A stretch of 43,396 bases of DNA from Rossellomorea vietnamensis NBRC 101237 (GTDB lineage Bacteria > Bacillota > Bacilli > Bacillales > Bacillaceae_B), in contig NZ_BCVQ01000034.1 in NCBI RefSeq assembly GCF_001591825.1, forward strand, positions 1 to 43,396, given 5' to 3'. Shown in pieces: positions 16,872 to 25,784 of the stretch; position 1 is the stretch's first letter; every line of letters starts with the position of its first letter. A model generated the notes under the pieces. The model ran no database searches, had not been told where the DNA came from, and was given only the letters and a program-made list of their open reading frames with translations. Position numbers and translations under genes: made by a program.

Positions 16872-18077
16872 CTAAAGTAAGATTGAAATGGCTGAAGCGA
16901 CGCGTTCCTTTAACCGGGTGAGCATGGAAACGGAAGAGAGGTCGCTTTCGCTTAACATGTCGGATGCCGCCATGTCTTTTTCCATTTCCTTTTTCACCAT
17001 CTGGATAAATCCTTTATCGTAAATCAGGTTATTGATTTCAAAATTGATAAAGAAGCTCCGCTTATCAAAATTGGCCGTGCCGATATCACAGAAATGGTCA
17101 TCCACGACCATCACCTTCGCATGATAAAAGCCGTCCATGAATTGATACACTTTAGCACCACTAGCGAGCAGCGGTCTGAAATAAGGGAAGGCCGCTTCCT
17201 TCACAAGCATATGATCCGCATTATTCGGAATGATGATCTTGACAATAATCCCTCTGTCCAGTGCTCCCAGAAGCGCGTCCATCAAGATCGGAGTAGCAAT
17301 GAAGTAAGGTGTACCGATAATGATTTCGCTTTGCGCTTCGTCAATGAATTTCCCAAAGAAGTCTTCGATATTAACCCCCTCGGTCGGAAAAATTTGATGC
17401 TGGATGCTTCCTTTTTCAGCTGGAGGGAAATACGTTGCTTCGTTCTTCAAATCCTTCTGTGTCGCACGGTACCAGTCAATGCAGAATTCAGTCTGAAGAT
17501 CGTGGACACCTTCACCATCCAGCCGGAGATGATAATCCCTCCAGGGGGAAAGCTCAGGTTTATCATTTTCATCGATATATTCCTTCCCGATATTGTAACC
17601 ACCCAAATAACCGATCGTACCATCGATGACGGTGATCTTCCGGTGATTCCGCTGCTGGGAAGAGAAAAACAGGTAGGGAAGCTTGACCCTCCGGCAGAAA
17701 TCGACTTCCACACCTGCGTCCCTAAGATCCTTCACTTTCGACTTCGGGACGTTATGACTGCCGATCTGATCCATCAGAAGACGGACTTCAACCCCTTCCT
17801 GTGCTTTACCCTTCAGTAATTCCAGGAACCGGAGGGCAAAGTGATCATCCTGGACAATATAAAATAATACATGAATAGAGGAACTTGCTTCTCTCATATC
17901 TTTAAACATTTGATCGAAAAGCTCAGGTCCCCGTGAAAACAATTGAATATCACTCATTCGTGTCTCATAATCTCTTCTTGTCCGCGTCCGGATGAAATGA
18001 CTTCTTCCCAATCTGAAATCGAGCATCAGCCATCCGATGATTGCGGCAAGGATCACCAATAGGATTAACCACCACAT
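16872..18077 (-). CDS. Cardiolipin synthase, minor form (YwjE/ClsB-like)
   Basis: Phospholipase D superfamily enzyme joining two phosphatidylglycerols into cardiolipin and glycerol. It has 401 residues with one N-terminal membrane anchor (about 1-20), so it is shorter than ClsA, which has two spans. Both HKD motifs are intact: His145-Lys147-Asp152 in NHRKITVID and His319-Lys321-Asp326 in YHAKVMVVDD. It is the first gene of a reverse operon with uvsE, as in B. subtilis ywjE-ywjD. The start at 18077 follows AGAGAG. The promoter upstream resembles sigma-G sites, which suggests a forespore-specific membrane role. Confidence 0.9.
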   Translation of the reverse strand: MWWLILLVILAAIIGWLMLDFRLGRSHFIRTRTRRDYETRMSDIQLFSRGPELFDQMFKDMREASSSIHVLFYIVQDDHFALRFLELLKGKAQEGVEVRLLMDQIGSHNVPKSKVKDLRDAGVEVDFCRRVKLPYLFFSSQQRNHRKITVIDGTIGYLGGYNIGKEYIDENDKPELSPWRDYHLRLDGEGVHDLQTEFCIDWYRATQKDLKNEATYFPPAEKGSIQHQIFPTEGVNIEDFFGKFIDEAQSEIIIGTPYFIATPILMDALLGALDRGIIVKIIIPNNADHMLVKEAAFPYFRPLLASGAKVYQFMDGFYHAKVMVVDDHFCDIGTANFDKRSFFINFEINNLIYDKGFIQMVKKEMEKDMAASDMLSESDLSSVSMLTRLKERVASAISILL

Positions 18078-18105
18078 AGAATCACTCTCTCATTTGCATT
18101 GTCTT

Positions 18106-18135
18106 TAGTATGTCCTGAATTTTATGTAGATTGCA
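18106..18135 (-). promoter_or_regulatory. Candidate sigma-G promoter of cls-uvsE
   Basis: Reverse-strand CATACTA (18106-18112) is a perfect sigma-G -10. TGCAAT (18130-18135) sits 17 nt upstream as a moderate -35. The B. subtilis orthologues are forespore genes, which supports the call. Confidence 0.6.
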
Positions 18136-18259
18136 TGCTTTCTTCTTTTCCCATTAATGAGTCCTTTTGAAACCTGTGGGGGGTACAGAAAGTCCCGTTT
18201 CTTAATTGAAAGGGAATCGCCAATTATGAAAAGGTTTTCATTTTTATTCGGAAAAACCA

Positions 18260-18287
18260 TTGACTGAATGCTCATTCATAATATAAT
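18260..18287 (+). promoter_or_regulatory. fadF promoter with overlapping FadR-type operator
   Basis: TTGACT (18260-18265), 16-nt spacer, TATAAT (18282-18287) is a strong sigma-A promoter. TGACTGAATGCTCATTCA (18261-18278) overlaps the -35 and spacer and matches the B. subtilis FadR box TGAATGANTANTCATTCA at all but two fixed positions. Repression relieved by long-chain acyl-CoA is expected. Confidence 0.8.
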
Positions 18288-18379
18288 GGAGATAAGGACT
18301 ATTCAGAATATTAATTTGGTTTGTAAAAGTTTGAACAAAGGGGAAGTTCATCGGACCAAAGAAGGGGGAGTGTTTGTCT

Positions 18380-20497
18380 ATGAATGGGTTACTCATTCTC
18401 AATTGGGTCGCATTTATCCTTGTGACCGTTTATGCACTGAGTCTGTTTGTGTATGTAGTAAAGACGAGAATTGAATATATTAAGCTCGGGAAAAAAGTGG
18501 AGTTCGACAAACGATTCAAAGAACGATTCCAGAAAATCCTGGTCAATGTCTTCGGACAGAAGAAGCTCTTGAAGGATAAGAAAAGTGGAGCCATCCACGT
18601 CATGTTCTTCTACGGCTTCATCCTCGTACAGTTCGGGGCCATCGACTTCATATGGAAAGGACTGGCACCGGGGAGTCACTTGCCGCTTGGACCTTTATAT
18701 CCTGGCTTCACGTTCTTCCAGGAAATTGTCACACTGACGATCCTTGTCGCGGTTGTCTGGGCATTCCACCGCCGCTATGTGGAAAAACTGGTCCGCCTCA
18801 AGAGAGGATTCAAATCAGGACTGGTCTTATTATTCATCGGTGGATTGATGCTTTCCGTCCTGGTCGGGAATGGAATGGGTATCATCTGGCATGGGGAAGA
18901 ACTTGCCTGGACTGAGCCTATAGCGTCTCTGATTGCAGGCGCACTTGGAGGCATAGGGGAAACGGCTTCCATCGCCATTTTCTATGTAGCCTGGTGGATT
19001 CACTTACTATTCTTACTGGCATTCCTTGTGTATGTGCCGCAATCCAAGCACGCGCATTTAATCGCAGGACCTGCCAATGTTTATTTCAATCGTTTAGACA
19101 ATCCTGGAAAGCTTAAGCCGATCGATTTCGAAGATGAATCAGCTGAAAGCTTCGGGGTAGGGAAAATAGAAGAATTTACACAGCACCAAATGATCGATTT
19201 CTACGCATGTGTGGAATGTGGTCGTTGTACGAATATGTGTCCGGCAACCGGGACAGGGAAAATGCTTTCCCCGATGGACCTGATCGTAAAATTACGTGAT
19301 AACCTGACGAATCACGGTGCTGTCGTGACACAGAAGAAGCCTTGGGTACCGACATTCGCTTTCAACGGCACAAAAGGGAACCAATTAGCTATGGCAAGTG
19401 CCACTCAAGCGGCTGAAGAAGCGGCTGCAGGAGCTACGTACAGCCCTAGCCTGATCGGGGATGTCATCACAGAAGAAGAGATTTGGGCATGTACAACGTG
19501 CCGTAACTGTGAAGACCAATGTCCGGTCATGAACGAACACGTAGATAAAATCATCGACCTTCGCCGTTACCTCGTTCTGACGGAAGGGAAGATGGATGCT
19601 GACGCACAGCGCGCCATGCAAAACATCGAGCGCCAGGGGAATCCTTGGGGTCTGAACCGTAAAGAGCGTGAGAACTGGCGCGAAGCAAGAGAAGACGTTA
19701 CGATTCCTACAGTAAAAGAAATGAAAAAAGCAGGAGAAGACTTCGAATTCCTATTCTGGGTCGGATCCATGGGTTCATTTGATAACCGTAGCCAAAAGAT
19801 TGCCTTATCCTTCGCCAAGCTAATGAATGAAGCGGGCGTGAAGTTCGCGATCCTTGGGAATAAAGAAAAGAACTCCGGGGACACACCGCGCCGCCTTGGA
19901 AATGAATTCTTATTCCAGGAGCTTGCCGGACAAAACATCGCCGAATTCGAAAAGCATGAAATCAAGAAAATTGTCACGATCGATCCGCATGCTTACAACA
20001 TTTTCAAAAATGAGTATCCGGACTTCGGTCTGGAAGCAGAGGTCTACCACCATACAGAACTTCTGCATCAGCTCGTGCAAGAAGGTCGCTTGAAGCCGCA
20101 ATATGAAGTGAATGAAACGATTACTTTCCATGACTCTTGTTATCTTGGTCGGTACAACGAAGTGTATGATCCACCGCGTGAAATCCTGAAATCCATTTCC
20201 GGTGTGAAATTGGTCGAGATCGAACGTAACCGTGAAAAAGGCATGTGCTGTGGAGCGGGTGGAGGACTCATGTGGATGGAGGAAGACGCAGGTCACCGCG
20301 TCAACGTCTCCCGTACCGAGCAGGCACTGGCTGTTAGTCCATCGGTCATCAGCTCTGGCTGTCCATACTGCCTGACGATGCTGTCGGATGGTACGAAAGC
20401 AAAGGAAGTGGAAGAAACGGTTTCTACTCTCGACGTAGCCGAAATCCTTGAAAAAGCCGTATGTGGCGATCTGAAGGACGAACCGGCTGCATCTTAA
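18380..20497 (+). CDS. fadF: FadF-like membrane (Fe-S)-binding oxidoreductase (YwjF)
   Basis: Membrane iron-sulfur protein thought to pass electrons from acyl-CoA dehydrogenases (through ETF) to the quinone pool during fatty-acid oxidation. It has 705 residues. The N-terminal half has about six membrane spans (heme-b/NarI-like), followed by two ferredoxin-type clusters, CVECGRCTNMCP near 277-288 and CTTCRNCEDQCP near 375-386, then two CCG domains (HDSCYLGRYNE ... GMCCGAGGG). The start is the ATG at 18380, ten bases after AAGGGGGAG; TTG at 18374 is too close to it. It heads the beta-oxidation block with a FadR-type operator over its promoter. A terminator at 20545-20598 separates it from the thiolase gene. 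Confidence 0.92.
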   Translation: MNGLLILNWVAFILVTVYALSLFVYVVKTRIEYIKLGKKVEFDKRFKERFQKILVNVFGQKKLLKDKKSGAIHVMFFYGFILVQFGAIDFIWKGLAPGSHLPLGPLYPGFTFFQEIVTLTILVAVVWAFHRRYVEKLVRLKRGFKSGLVLLFIGGLMLSVLVGNGMGIIWHGEELAWTEPIASLIAGALGGIGETASIAIFYVAWWIHLLFLLAFLVYVPQSKHAHLIAGPANVYFNRLDNPGKLKPIDFEDESAESFGVGKIEEFTQHQMIDFYACVECGRCTNMCPATGTGKMLSPMDLIVKLRDNLTNHGAVVTQKKPWVPTFAFNGTKGNQLAMASATQAAEEAAAGATYSPSLIGDVITEEEIWACTTCRNCEDQCPVMNEHVDKIIDLRRYLVLTEGKMDADAQRAMQNIERQGNPWGLNRKERENWREAREDVTIPTVKEMKKAGEDFEFLFWVGSMGSFDNRSQKIALSFAKLMNEAGVKFAILGNKEKNSGDTPRRLGNEFLFQELAGQNIAEFEKHEIKKIVTIDPHAYNIFKNEYPDFGLEAEVYHHTELLHQLVQEGRLKPQYEVNETITFHDSCYLGRYNEVYDPPREILKSISGVKLVEIERNREKGMCCGAGGGLMWMEEDAGHRVNVSRTEQALAVSPSVISSGCPYCLTMLSDGTKAKEVEETVSTLDVAEILEKAVCGDLKDEPAAS

Positions 20498-20544
20498 AAA
20501 GAATATTATCCTTTAGATAATGAATGAAACACGAGTTCATGAAA

Positions 20545-20598
20545 CAAACAGGAGTGAAACAAAATAGTCTCTATTGCGTTTCGCTCCTATTGTTTTTC
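20545..20598 (+). terminator. fadF terminator
   Basis: AGGAGTGAAAC pairs with GTTTCGCTCCT around a 17-nt loop, followed by ATTGTTTTTCC. Confidence 0.7.
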
Positions 20599-20685
20599 CA
20601 CAATAATATATTTGATGGAAAAATAAAAACTTTCTAAAAAATCAATGCGTTTGCACTCGAAATGAAGTACAATAAAGGTATATTG

Positions 20686-20782
20686 GGGACAAAATTTGTC
20701 CCTTCTCTTGTGAGGATTAGTTGAGCGAGCGTTCAGTCGAAAGTCGATCAAATTTTTTTAAGGTGAATTGAAAGCGGATACA
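20686..20782 (+). promoter_or_regulatory. Regulatory cluster upstream of the thiolase gene
   Basis: Three signals. GGGACAAAATTTGTCCC (20686-20702) is a perfect 8-1-8 palindrome. TGAGCGAGCGTTCAGTC (20722-20738) is an imperfect TetR-type palindrome that shares the pattern TGAnnGAnnGnTCAnTC with the FadR-type box at 18261. TGAAAGCGGATACA (20769-20782) is a cre-like site with one mismatch. I could not place a convincing -35/-10 pair. Confidence 0.5.
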
Positions 20783-20818
20783 AACACGGATAAATCCATA
20801 TAAAGGAGAGCGATGAAG

Positions 20819-22006
20819 ATGGGGAAAACGGTTATTCTAGACGGAGCAAGAACGCCTTTTGGTAAATTCGGGGGAAGCCTCAGCAGTTTTACTGCTTCAG
20901 AGCTTGGTGGTTTCGCGGTGAAGGAAGCCTTGAAACGGGCCGGTGTAAACGGGGAAGAAGTCGAAGAAGTCATCCTCGGATCTGTATTACAAGGGGGACA
21001 GGGGCAAATCCCTTCCCGTCAGGCATCGCGCCACGCGGGCTTACCTTGGAATGTCAAAACGGAAACGATCAATAAGGTCTGTGCATCAGGGATGCGCAGC
21101 GTCACACTGGGAGACCAGATCATCCGTGCAGGCGACGGCGAAGTGATCGTGGCTGGTGGAATGGAATCCATGTCGAATGCCCCTTACATCCTGCCGAAAG
21201 CACGCTGGGGATTCAAGATGGGCGATTCACAGGTGAAAGATCTGATGGTTCACGACGGATTGACGTGCAGCTTCAACAACGTCCACATGGGAACGTACGG
21301 AAATGAAACAGCGAAGGAATTTGAACTATCAAGAGAAGAGCAGGACGAATGGGCACTCAGAAGCCATCAACGGGCAGTGAAAGCAACGGAAGAAGGCGTG
21401 CTAGGTGAAGAAATCGTTGCTATTGAAGTTCCTCAACGCAAAGGAAATCCGATCGTCGTCGCAAAAGATGAAGCGCCACGTAAAGAAACATCCATCGAGG
21501 CGCTGGCTAAACTAGGGCCGGTGTTCGGATCAGAAGGAACGATCACAGCCGGGAACGCTCCAGGGGTCAACGACGGAGCGGCTGCTATGGTTCTCATGAG
21601 TGAAGAAAGAGCCTCAAAGGAAGGGAAACAGCCGTTAGCGACCATCCTTGGCCACACGGCCATCGCTGTTGAAGCAAAGGACTTCCCTCAAACACCGGGG
21701 CTTGTGATCAACGAGCTCCTCAAGAAAACAGGGAAATCCCTTGAAGAGATCGATCTGTTTGAAATTAACGAAGCGTTTGCCGCCGTGGCATTAACGAGCG
21801 GGAAAATCGCCGGTCTTGATCATGAGAAAGTCAATGTGAACGGTGGAGCCGTTGCCCTCGGGCATCCGATTGGAGCAAGCGGGGCACGCATCATCCTGAC
21901 ACTTGCTTACGAATTGAAACGCCGCGGAGGCGGAATCGGGATTGCCTCGATCTGCAGCGGAGGCGGTCAAGGGGATGCGATTATGATTGAGGTGGCGAAG
22001 CAGTAG
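20819..22006 (+). CDS. Acetyl-CoA C-acyltransferase (thiolase, MmgA-like)
   Basis: Thiolase II type enzyme: reversible Claisen condensation of two acetyl-CoA, or cleavage of 3-ketoacyl-CoA. It has 395 residues in the usual two-domain thiolase fold. The nucleophile is Cys88 in [11 protein letters not shown]. The second catalytic residues are in [11 protein letters not shown] (His) and CSGGGQGDA (Cys). I start at ATG 20819, about nine bases after AAAGGAG; ATG 20813 is also in frame but close to it. It resembles MmgA more than FadA. It probably begins an operon with the dehydrogenase genes downstream, though a palindrome-rich gap of 199 nt separates it from the next gene. Confidence 0.9.
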   Translation: MGKTVILDGARTPFGKFGGSLSSFTASELGGFAVKEALKRAGVNGEEVEEVILGSVLQGGQGQIPSRQASRHAGLPWNVKTETINKVCASGMRSVTLGDQIIRAGDGEVIVAGGMESMSNAPYILPKARWGFKMGDSQVKDLMVHDGLTCSFNNVHMGTYGNETAKEFELSREEQDEWALRSHQRAVKATEEGVLGEEIVAIEVPQRKGNPIVVAKDEAPRKETSIEALAKLGPVFGSEGTITAGNAPGVNDGAAAMVLMSEERASKEGKQPLATILGHTAIAVEAKDFPQTPGLVINELLKKTGKSLEEIDLFEINEAFAAVALTSGKIAGLDHEKVNVNGGAVALGHPIGASGARIILTLAYELKRRGGGIGIASICSGGGQGDAIMIEVAKQ

Positions 22007-22015
22007 GGTGAGTTG

Positions 22016-22054
22016 TTGTACCAGGTACATAATGGGTGGATTGTACCAGGTACA
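22016..22054 (+). repeat. Two TGTACCAGGTACA palindromes
   Basis: TTGTACCAGGTACA at 22016-22029 and 22041-22054, repeats 25 bp apart. Each core, TGTACC-A-GGTACA, is a perfect 6-1-6 palindrome. They begin ten bases after the thiolase stop. Confidence 0.8.
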
Positions 22055-22062
22055 CCCGTGAG

Positions 22063-22150
22063 TTCAGCTGCTGAATTTTTGATGAAAATCATCAGGTGAA
22101 TAACACCAAATAATCAGCTGCTGAAATAGCGAGTATATTCAGCAGCTGAA
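22063..22150 (+). repeat. Three TTCAGCWGCTGAA palindromes
   Basis: TTCAGCTGCTGAA (22063-22075), TCAGCTGCTGAA (22114-22125) and the reverse form TTCAGCAGCTGAA (22138-22150). The 13-mer is a perfect 6-1-6 palindrome. The spacing is 51 and about 25 bp between centres. Together with the two palindromes just upstream they fill the thiolase-dehydrogenase gap. Confidence 0.8.
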
Positions 22151-22205
22151 TCAACCAACCAAACCAACTAGATTACTAGTCTCATATAACAAAGGGGAGA
22201 ACATA

Positions 22206-23057
22206 ATGAACATCAAAAACGTAATGGTCATCGGCGCGGGGCAAATGGGCTCGGGGATCGCCCAGGTCTGTGCCCAGGCAGGATTCAAAGTATACTTGAA
22301 CGATTTGAAAGAAGAGTTTGTCCAAAAGGGAATGGGTGTCATCGCGAAGAATCTGACGCGTTCCGTTGAAAAAGGAAGAATGTCTGAAGAAGATAAAACA
22401 GCGACAGTGAATCGTTTGACGGCTTCAACGGATATCGGGGACGCCAAGAAGGTGGACCTTGTCATCGAAGCGGCAGTGGAAAATATGGACATCAAAACGA
22501 AGATCTTTGCTCAGCTGGATGAGATCACACCAGAGCATACTATCCTGGCTTCGAACACATCTTCTCTTCCCATCACGGAAATTGCGGCAGCGACGAAGCG
22601 TCCCCAGCAAGTGATCGGTATGCACTTCATGAATCCGGTACCAGTGATGAAATTGGTGGAAATCATCCGTGGACTTGCGACGACGGATGAAGTATACCAA
22701 GTGATTGAAGATATGACGAAGTCTCTTAACAAAGTGCCGGTAGAGGTAGAGGATTTCCCGGGATTCGTTTCCAACCGGATCCTGATGCCGATGATCAATG
22801 AAGCGATCTACACCCTTTATGAAGGAGTGGCGAGCAAAGAGGCGATCGATGAAGTGATGAAGCTCGGTATGAATCACCCGATGGGACCTCTGACTTTGGC
22901 TGACTTCATCGGACTCGATACATGCCTCTACATCATGGAAACCCTGCACGAAGGCTTCGGTGACGATAAATACCGTCCATGCCCGCTGCTCAGGAAGTAT
23001 GTGAAAGCAGGCTGGCTGGGGCGCAAAACGGGCCGCGGCTTCTATTCGTACGAGTGA
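22206..23057 (+). CDS. 3-hydroxybutyryl-CoA dehydrogenase (MmgB-like)
   Basis: NAD-dependent oxidation of (S)-3-hydroxyacyl-CoA to 3-ketoacyl-CoA, or the reverse. It has 283 residues, the short stand-alone HAD form. The N-terminal Rossmann motif VIGAGQMGSGIAQ is at about 8-20. The catalytic region has SNTSSLPITE, the His in GMHFMNPVPVMKLVE and the late NHPMGPLTLADFIGLD. The ATG follows AAAGGGGAG. It is 29 nt before an acyl-CoA dehydrogenase gene, in one operon. An enoyl-CoA hydratase, the enzyme that would link it to the dehydrogenases, is not in this cluster. Confidence 0.93.
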   Translation: MNIKNVMVIGAGQMGSGIAQVCAQAGFKVYLNDLKEEFVQKGMGVIAKNLTRSVEKGRMSEEDKTATVNRLTASTDIGDAKKVDLVIEAAVENMDIKTKIFAQLDEITPEHTILASNTSSLPITEIAAATKRPQQVIGMHFMNPVPVMKLVEIIRGLATTDEVYQVIEDMTKSLNKVPVEVEDFPGFVSNRILMPMINEAIYTLYEGVASKEAIDEVMKLGMNHPMGPLTLADFIGLDTCLYIMETLHEGFGDDKYRPCPLLRKYVKAGWLGRKTGRGFYSYE

Positions 23058-23086
23058 TCACAACGAACATCAGGGAGGAAACAGTC

Positions 23087-24223
23087 ATGGAGTTACGATT
23101 CACGGAAGAGCAGCAGATGATGAGAAAGATGGTCCGGGATTTTGCTGAAACAGAAATCCAGCCGTTCATCGAGAAGATGGAAGCGGGGGAGTTTCCGAGA
23201 GATATTTTAAAAAAGATGGCTGAGCTTGGTTTGATGGGGATTACGATCCCTGAGAAGTACGGCGGATCTGAGATGGATTTCACTTCTTATATCATTGCGA
23301 TCCACGAGCTGTCTAAAGTAAGCGCCACCATCGGGGTCATCCTATCGGTTCATACTTCTGTAGGAACCAATCCGGTCCTTTACTTTGGAAACGAAGAACA
23401 AAAACAAAAGTATCTTCCTAAGCTTGCAACGGGTGAGTATTTAGGGGCCTTCTGCCTGACGGAGCCGAGTGCGGGATCCGATGCGAAGAGTCTAAAATCC
23501 CGCGCCGAAAAGCGTGGTGACCACTATGTGGTGAACGGATCGAAGGTCTTTATCACCAATGGTGGCGAAGCCGATACGTATATTGTATTTGCGACGACGG
23601 ATTCGACGAAGGGGAGCCGCGGGGTATCGGCTTTCATCGTTGAGAAGGATACACCTGGTCTTGTGATCGGGAAAGATGAACATAAAATGGGGCTGCACGG
23701 TTCCCGGACCGTCCAGCTGACGTTTGAAGATATGAAAGTCCCGGCTGAAAACCTTCTCGGTGAAGAAGGGGAAGGATTTAAAATCGCCATGGCGAACCTG
23801 GACGTCGGCAGGATCGGGATTGCCGCCCAGGCACTCGGAATTGCGGAAGCGGCTTTTGATTACTCTACGGCTTATGCAAAAGAACGGGTGCAATTCGGCA
23901 AACCGATCGCCGCACAGCAGGGAATCGGCTTTAAGCTTGCCGATATGGCGACGGCCGTTGAAGGCTCCAAGCTTCTGGTTTACCGGGCAGCGAATCTCCG
24001 TTCGAACAATATTTCCTGTGGGAAAGAAGCCAGTATGGCAAAGTTGTTTGCATCGAAAACAGCCGTCGAAGTGTCGACCGAAGCGATTCAGGTTTATGGC
24101 GGATATGGCTACACGAAGGAATATCCGGTGGAGCGCTTGTTCCGTGATGCGAAGGTGACGGAGATTTATGAGGGTACGAGTGAGATTCAGCGGATGGTGA
24201 TTGGGAAGCATTTGTTGGTGTAA
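23087..24223 (+). CDS. Acyl-CoA dehydrogenase (short-chain, MmgC/Bcd-like)
   Basis: FAD enzyme forming 2-enoyl-CoA and passing electrons to ETF. It has 378 residues in the standard three domains (N helical, central beta, C helical). FAD contacts lie around CLTEPSAGSDA and FITNGGEADTY. The catalytic Glu is in IYEGTSEIQR near the C-terminus, placing it with short or branched-chain dehydrogenases. The start is ATG 23087 after GGGAGG; the frame is open further upstream but that part overlaps the previous gene. Its paralogue acdA follows 167 nt later, separated by an 84-bp repeat. Confidence 0.92.
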   Translation: MELRFTEEQQMMRKMVRDFAETEIQPFIEKMEAGEFPRDILKKMAELGLMGITIPEKYGGSEMDFTSYIIAIHELSKVSATIGVILSVHTSVGTNPVLYFGNEEQKQKYLPKLATGEYLGAFCLTEPSAGSDAKSLKSRAEKRGDHYVVNGSKVFITNGGEADTYIVFATTDSTKGSRGVSAFIVEKDTPGLVIGKDEHKMGLHGSRTVQLTFEDMKVPAENLLGEEGEGFKIAMANLDVGRIGIAAQALGIAEAAFDYSTAYAKERVQFGKPIAAQQGIGFKLADMATAVEGSKLLVYRAANLRSNNISCGKEASMAKLFASKTAVEVSTEAIQVYGGYGYTKEYPVERLFRDAKVTEIYEGTSEIQRMVIGKHLLV

Positions 24224-24278
24224 TAGGATGGGTGAGTTTGAACTCTTGGAAGAGTGTCTTGGGGCACATATTCTTAGC

Positions 24279-24362
24279 GTGTCAGGCACCCGATATATAA
24301 TTTGATGTTTTGTGGCGTAAATGGGTTTGTAGCTTAGCTTGTCTCTTGAGGGGGCCAGACCC
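24279..24362 (+). repeat. 84-bp repeat, copy 1 (before acdA)
   Basis: Begins GTGTCAGGCACCC, ends GGGGGCCAGACCC. The ends are imperfect inverted repeats. The interior shares GTGGCGTAAA and GGGTTTGT with the copy at 25581-25664, which has the same length and orientation. Both copies are followed by GGTATGTAGA. Confidence 0.8.
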
Positions 24363-24390
24363 GGTATGTAGATGATAGGAGGAAAATGAG

Positions 24391-25530
24391 ATGAATTTTA
24401 AATTGTCGGAAGAGCATGAAATGATACGTAAGATGGTGCGTGATTTTGCGCGGAATGAGGTGGCTCCTACTGCCGCTGAGCGTGATGAGGAAGAGCGCTT
24501 TGATATGGATTTATTCAAGAAGATGGCTGAGCTTGGGTTGACGGGGATTCCTTGGCCGGAAGAGTACGGTGGGATCGGCAGTGACTATCTGGCGTATTGT
24601 ATCGCGGTTGAAGAACTATCAAGAGTGTGTGCGTCTACAGGCGTTACTCTGTCTGCCCATACTTCGTTAGCCGGTTGGCCTGTATATAAATTTGGTACGG
24701 AAGAGCAAAAACAGAAATACCTTCGTCCAATGGCGCAGGGTGAAAAGATCGGGGCTTACGGCTTGACTGAGCCGGGTTCGGGATCTGACGCAGGTGGCAT
24801 GAAGACGACAGCTCGCCTGGAAGGGGATCACTACGTACTGAACGGCTCTAAAATTTTCATCACAAACGGTGGAATCGCTGATACGTATATCGTGTTTGCT
24901 TTGACAGATCCTTCCCAGCGTCAGCGTGGAACCAGTGCCTTCATCGTAGAAGCAGACTTCGAAGGGTTCTCCGTCGGGAAAAAAGAGAAAAAGCTCGGGA
25001 TCCGTTCTTCACCTACGACTGAAATCGTATTTGAAGACTGCAAGGTACCAAAAGAAAACATGCTGGGCAACGAAGGAGACGGATTCAAGATTGCCATGAT
25101 GACCCTTGATGGAGGTCGTAACGGAATTGCCGCTCAAGCAGTGGGGATTGCCCAGGGAGCACTTGATGCGTCTGTCGATTATGCAAAAGAGCGTGAGCAG
25201 TTCGGTAAGCCGATTGCTGCAAACCAGGGGATTTCATTCAAGATTGCGGATATGGCGACATCCATCGAAGCTTCCCGTCTATTAACCTATCAAGCTGCGT
25301 GGCTTGAGTCTGAAGGTCTTCCATACGGAAAAGAATCGGCGATGTCGAAGCTGATGGCCGGTGATACAGCGATGAAGGTGACGACGGAAGCGGTTCAGAT
25401 CTTCGGTGGGTATGGCTATACGAAGGACTATCCGGTGGAGCGTTATATGCGTGATGCGAAGATCACTCAGATTTATGAGGGGACGCAGGAGATTCAGAGA
25501 TTGGTTATTTCGCGGATGGTGACGAAGTAG
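24391..25530 (+). CDS. acdA: Acyl-CoA dehydrogenase AcdA
   Basis: FAD-dependent acyl-CoA dehydrogenase of 379 residues, the orthologue of B. subtilis acdA, with which it shares long stretches including [13 protein letters not shown] and the C-terminus [19 protein letters not shown]. The catalytic Glu lies in [10 protein letters not shown]. In B. subtilis acdA sits between fadF and rpoE; here the same order holds but with thiolase, dehydrogenase and TetR-icmF genes inserted. The Shine-Dalgarno is AGGAGG seven bases before the ATG. The gene is bracketed by two direct copies of an 84-bp repeat, so it may be read as a unit separate from the genes on either side. Confidence 0.93.
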   Translation: MNFKLSEEHEMIRKMVRDFARNEVAPTAAERDEEERFDMDLFKKMAELGLTGIPWPEEYGGIGSDYLAYCIAVEELSRVCASTGVTLSAHTSLAGWPVYKFGTEEQKQKYLRPMAQGEKIGAYGLTEPGSGSDAGGMKTTARLEGDHYVLNGSKIFITNGGIADTYIVFALTDPSQRQRGTSAFIVEADFEGFSVGKKEKKLGIRSSPTTEIVFEDCKVPKENMLGNEGDGFKIAMMTLDGGRNGIAAQAVGIAQGALDASVDYAKEREQFGKPIAANQGISFKIADMATSIEASRLLTYQAAWLESEGLPYGKESAMSKLMAGDTAMKVTTEAVQIFGGYGYTKDYPVERYMRDAKITQIYEGTQEIQRLVISRMVTK

Positions 25531-25580
25531 GATAGGGTTGTACGAATTTTTTGAGGGGATCTGGTGGATCTTCCTGACGC

Positions 25581-25664
25581 GTGTCAGGCACCCGAGGGGT
25601 TGCATCATGTTTCGTGGCGTAAAGGGGTTTGTGATGTCGAATGTTGCTCCAGGGTGCCAGACCC
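25581..25664 (+). repeat. 84-bp repeat, copy 2 (after acdA)
   Basis: Begins GTGTCAGGCACCC, ends GGGTGCCAGACCC, same length and orientation as copy 1. The 13-bp ends are inverted repeats with two mismatches. It lies 50 nt past the acdA stop. Confidence 0.8.
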
Positions 25665-25784
25665 GGTATGTAGAATAGCTAGGTTAAGAGAGATAGATAG
25701 GCATCTGCTTTGTTGGGGGATGAGGCAGGTGCTATTGAATTAGGGGTCAATGGGAGAATCGGAATATAAAGGCGGTCGGTTGTT

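Noticed and set aside
20645..20684. Sigma-A promoter for the thiolase gene
   Set aside because: TTGCAC (20651) and TACAAT (20668) are only 11 nt apart, and TATATT (20679) is 22 nt away; no acceptable pair.
23492..24289. 265-codon reverse open frame antisense to the acyl-CoA dehydrogenase gene
   Set aside because: Shadow of a conserved gene, with unlike-protein composition (many His, Arg, Cys).
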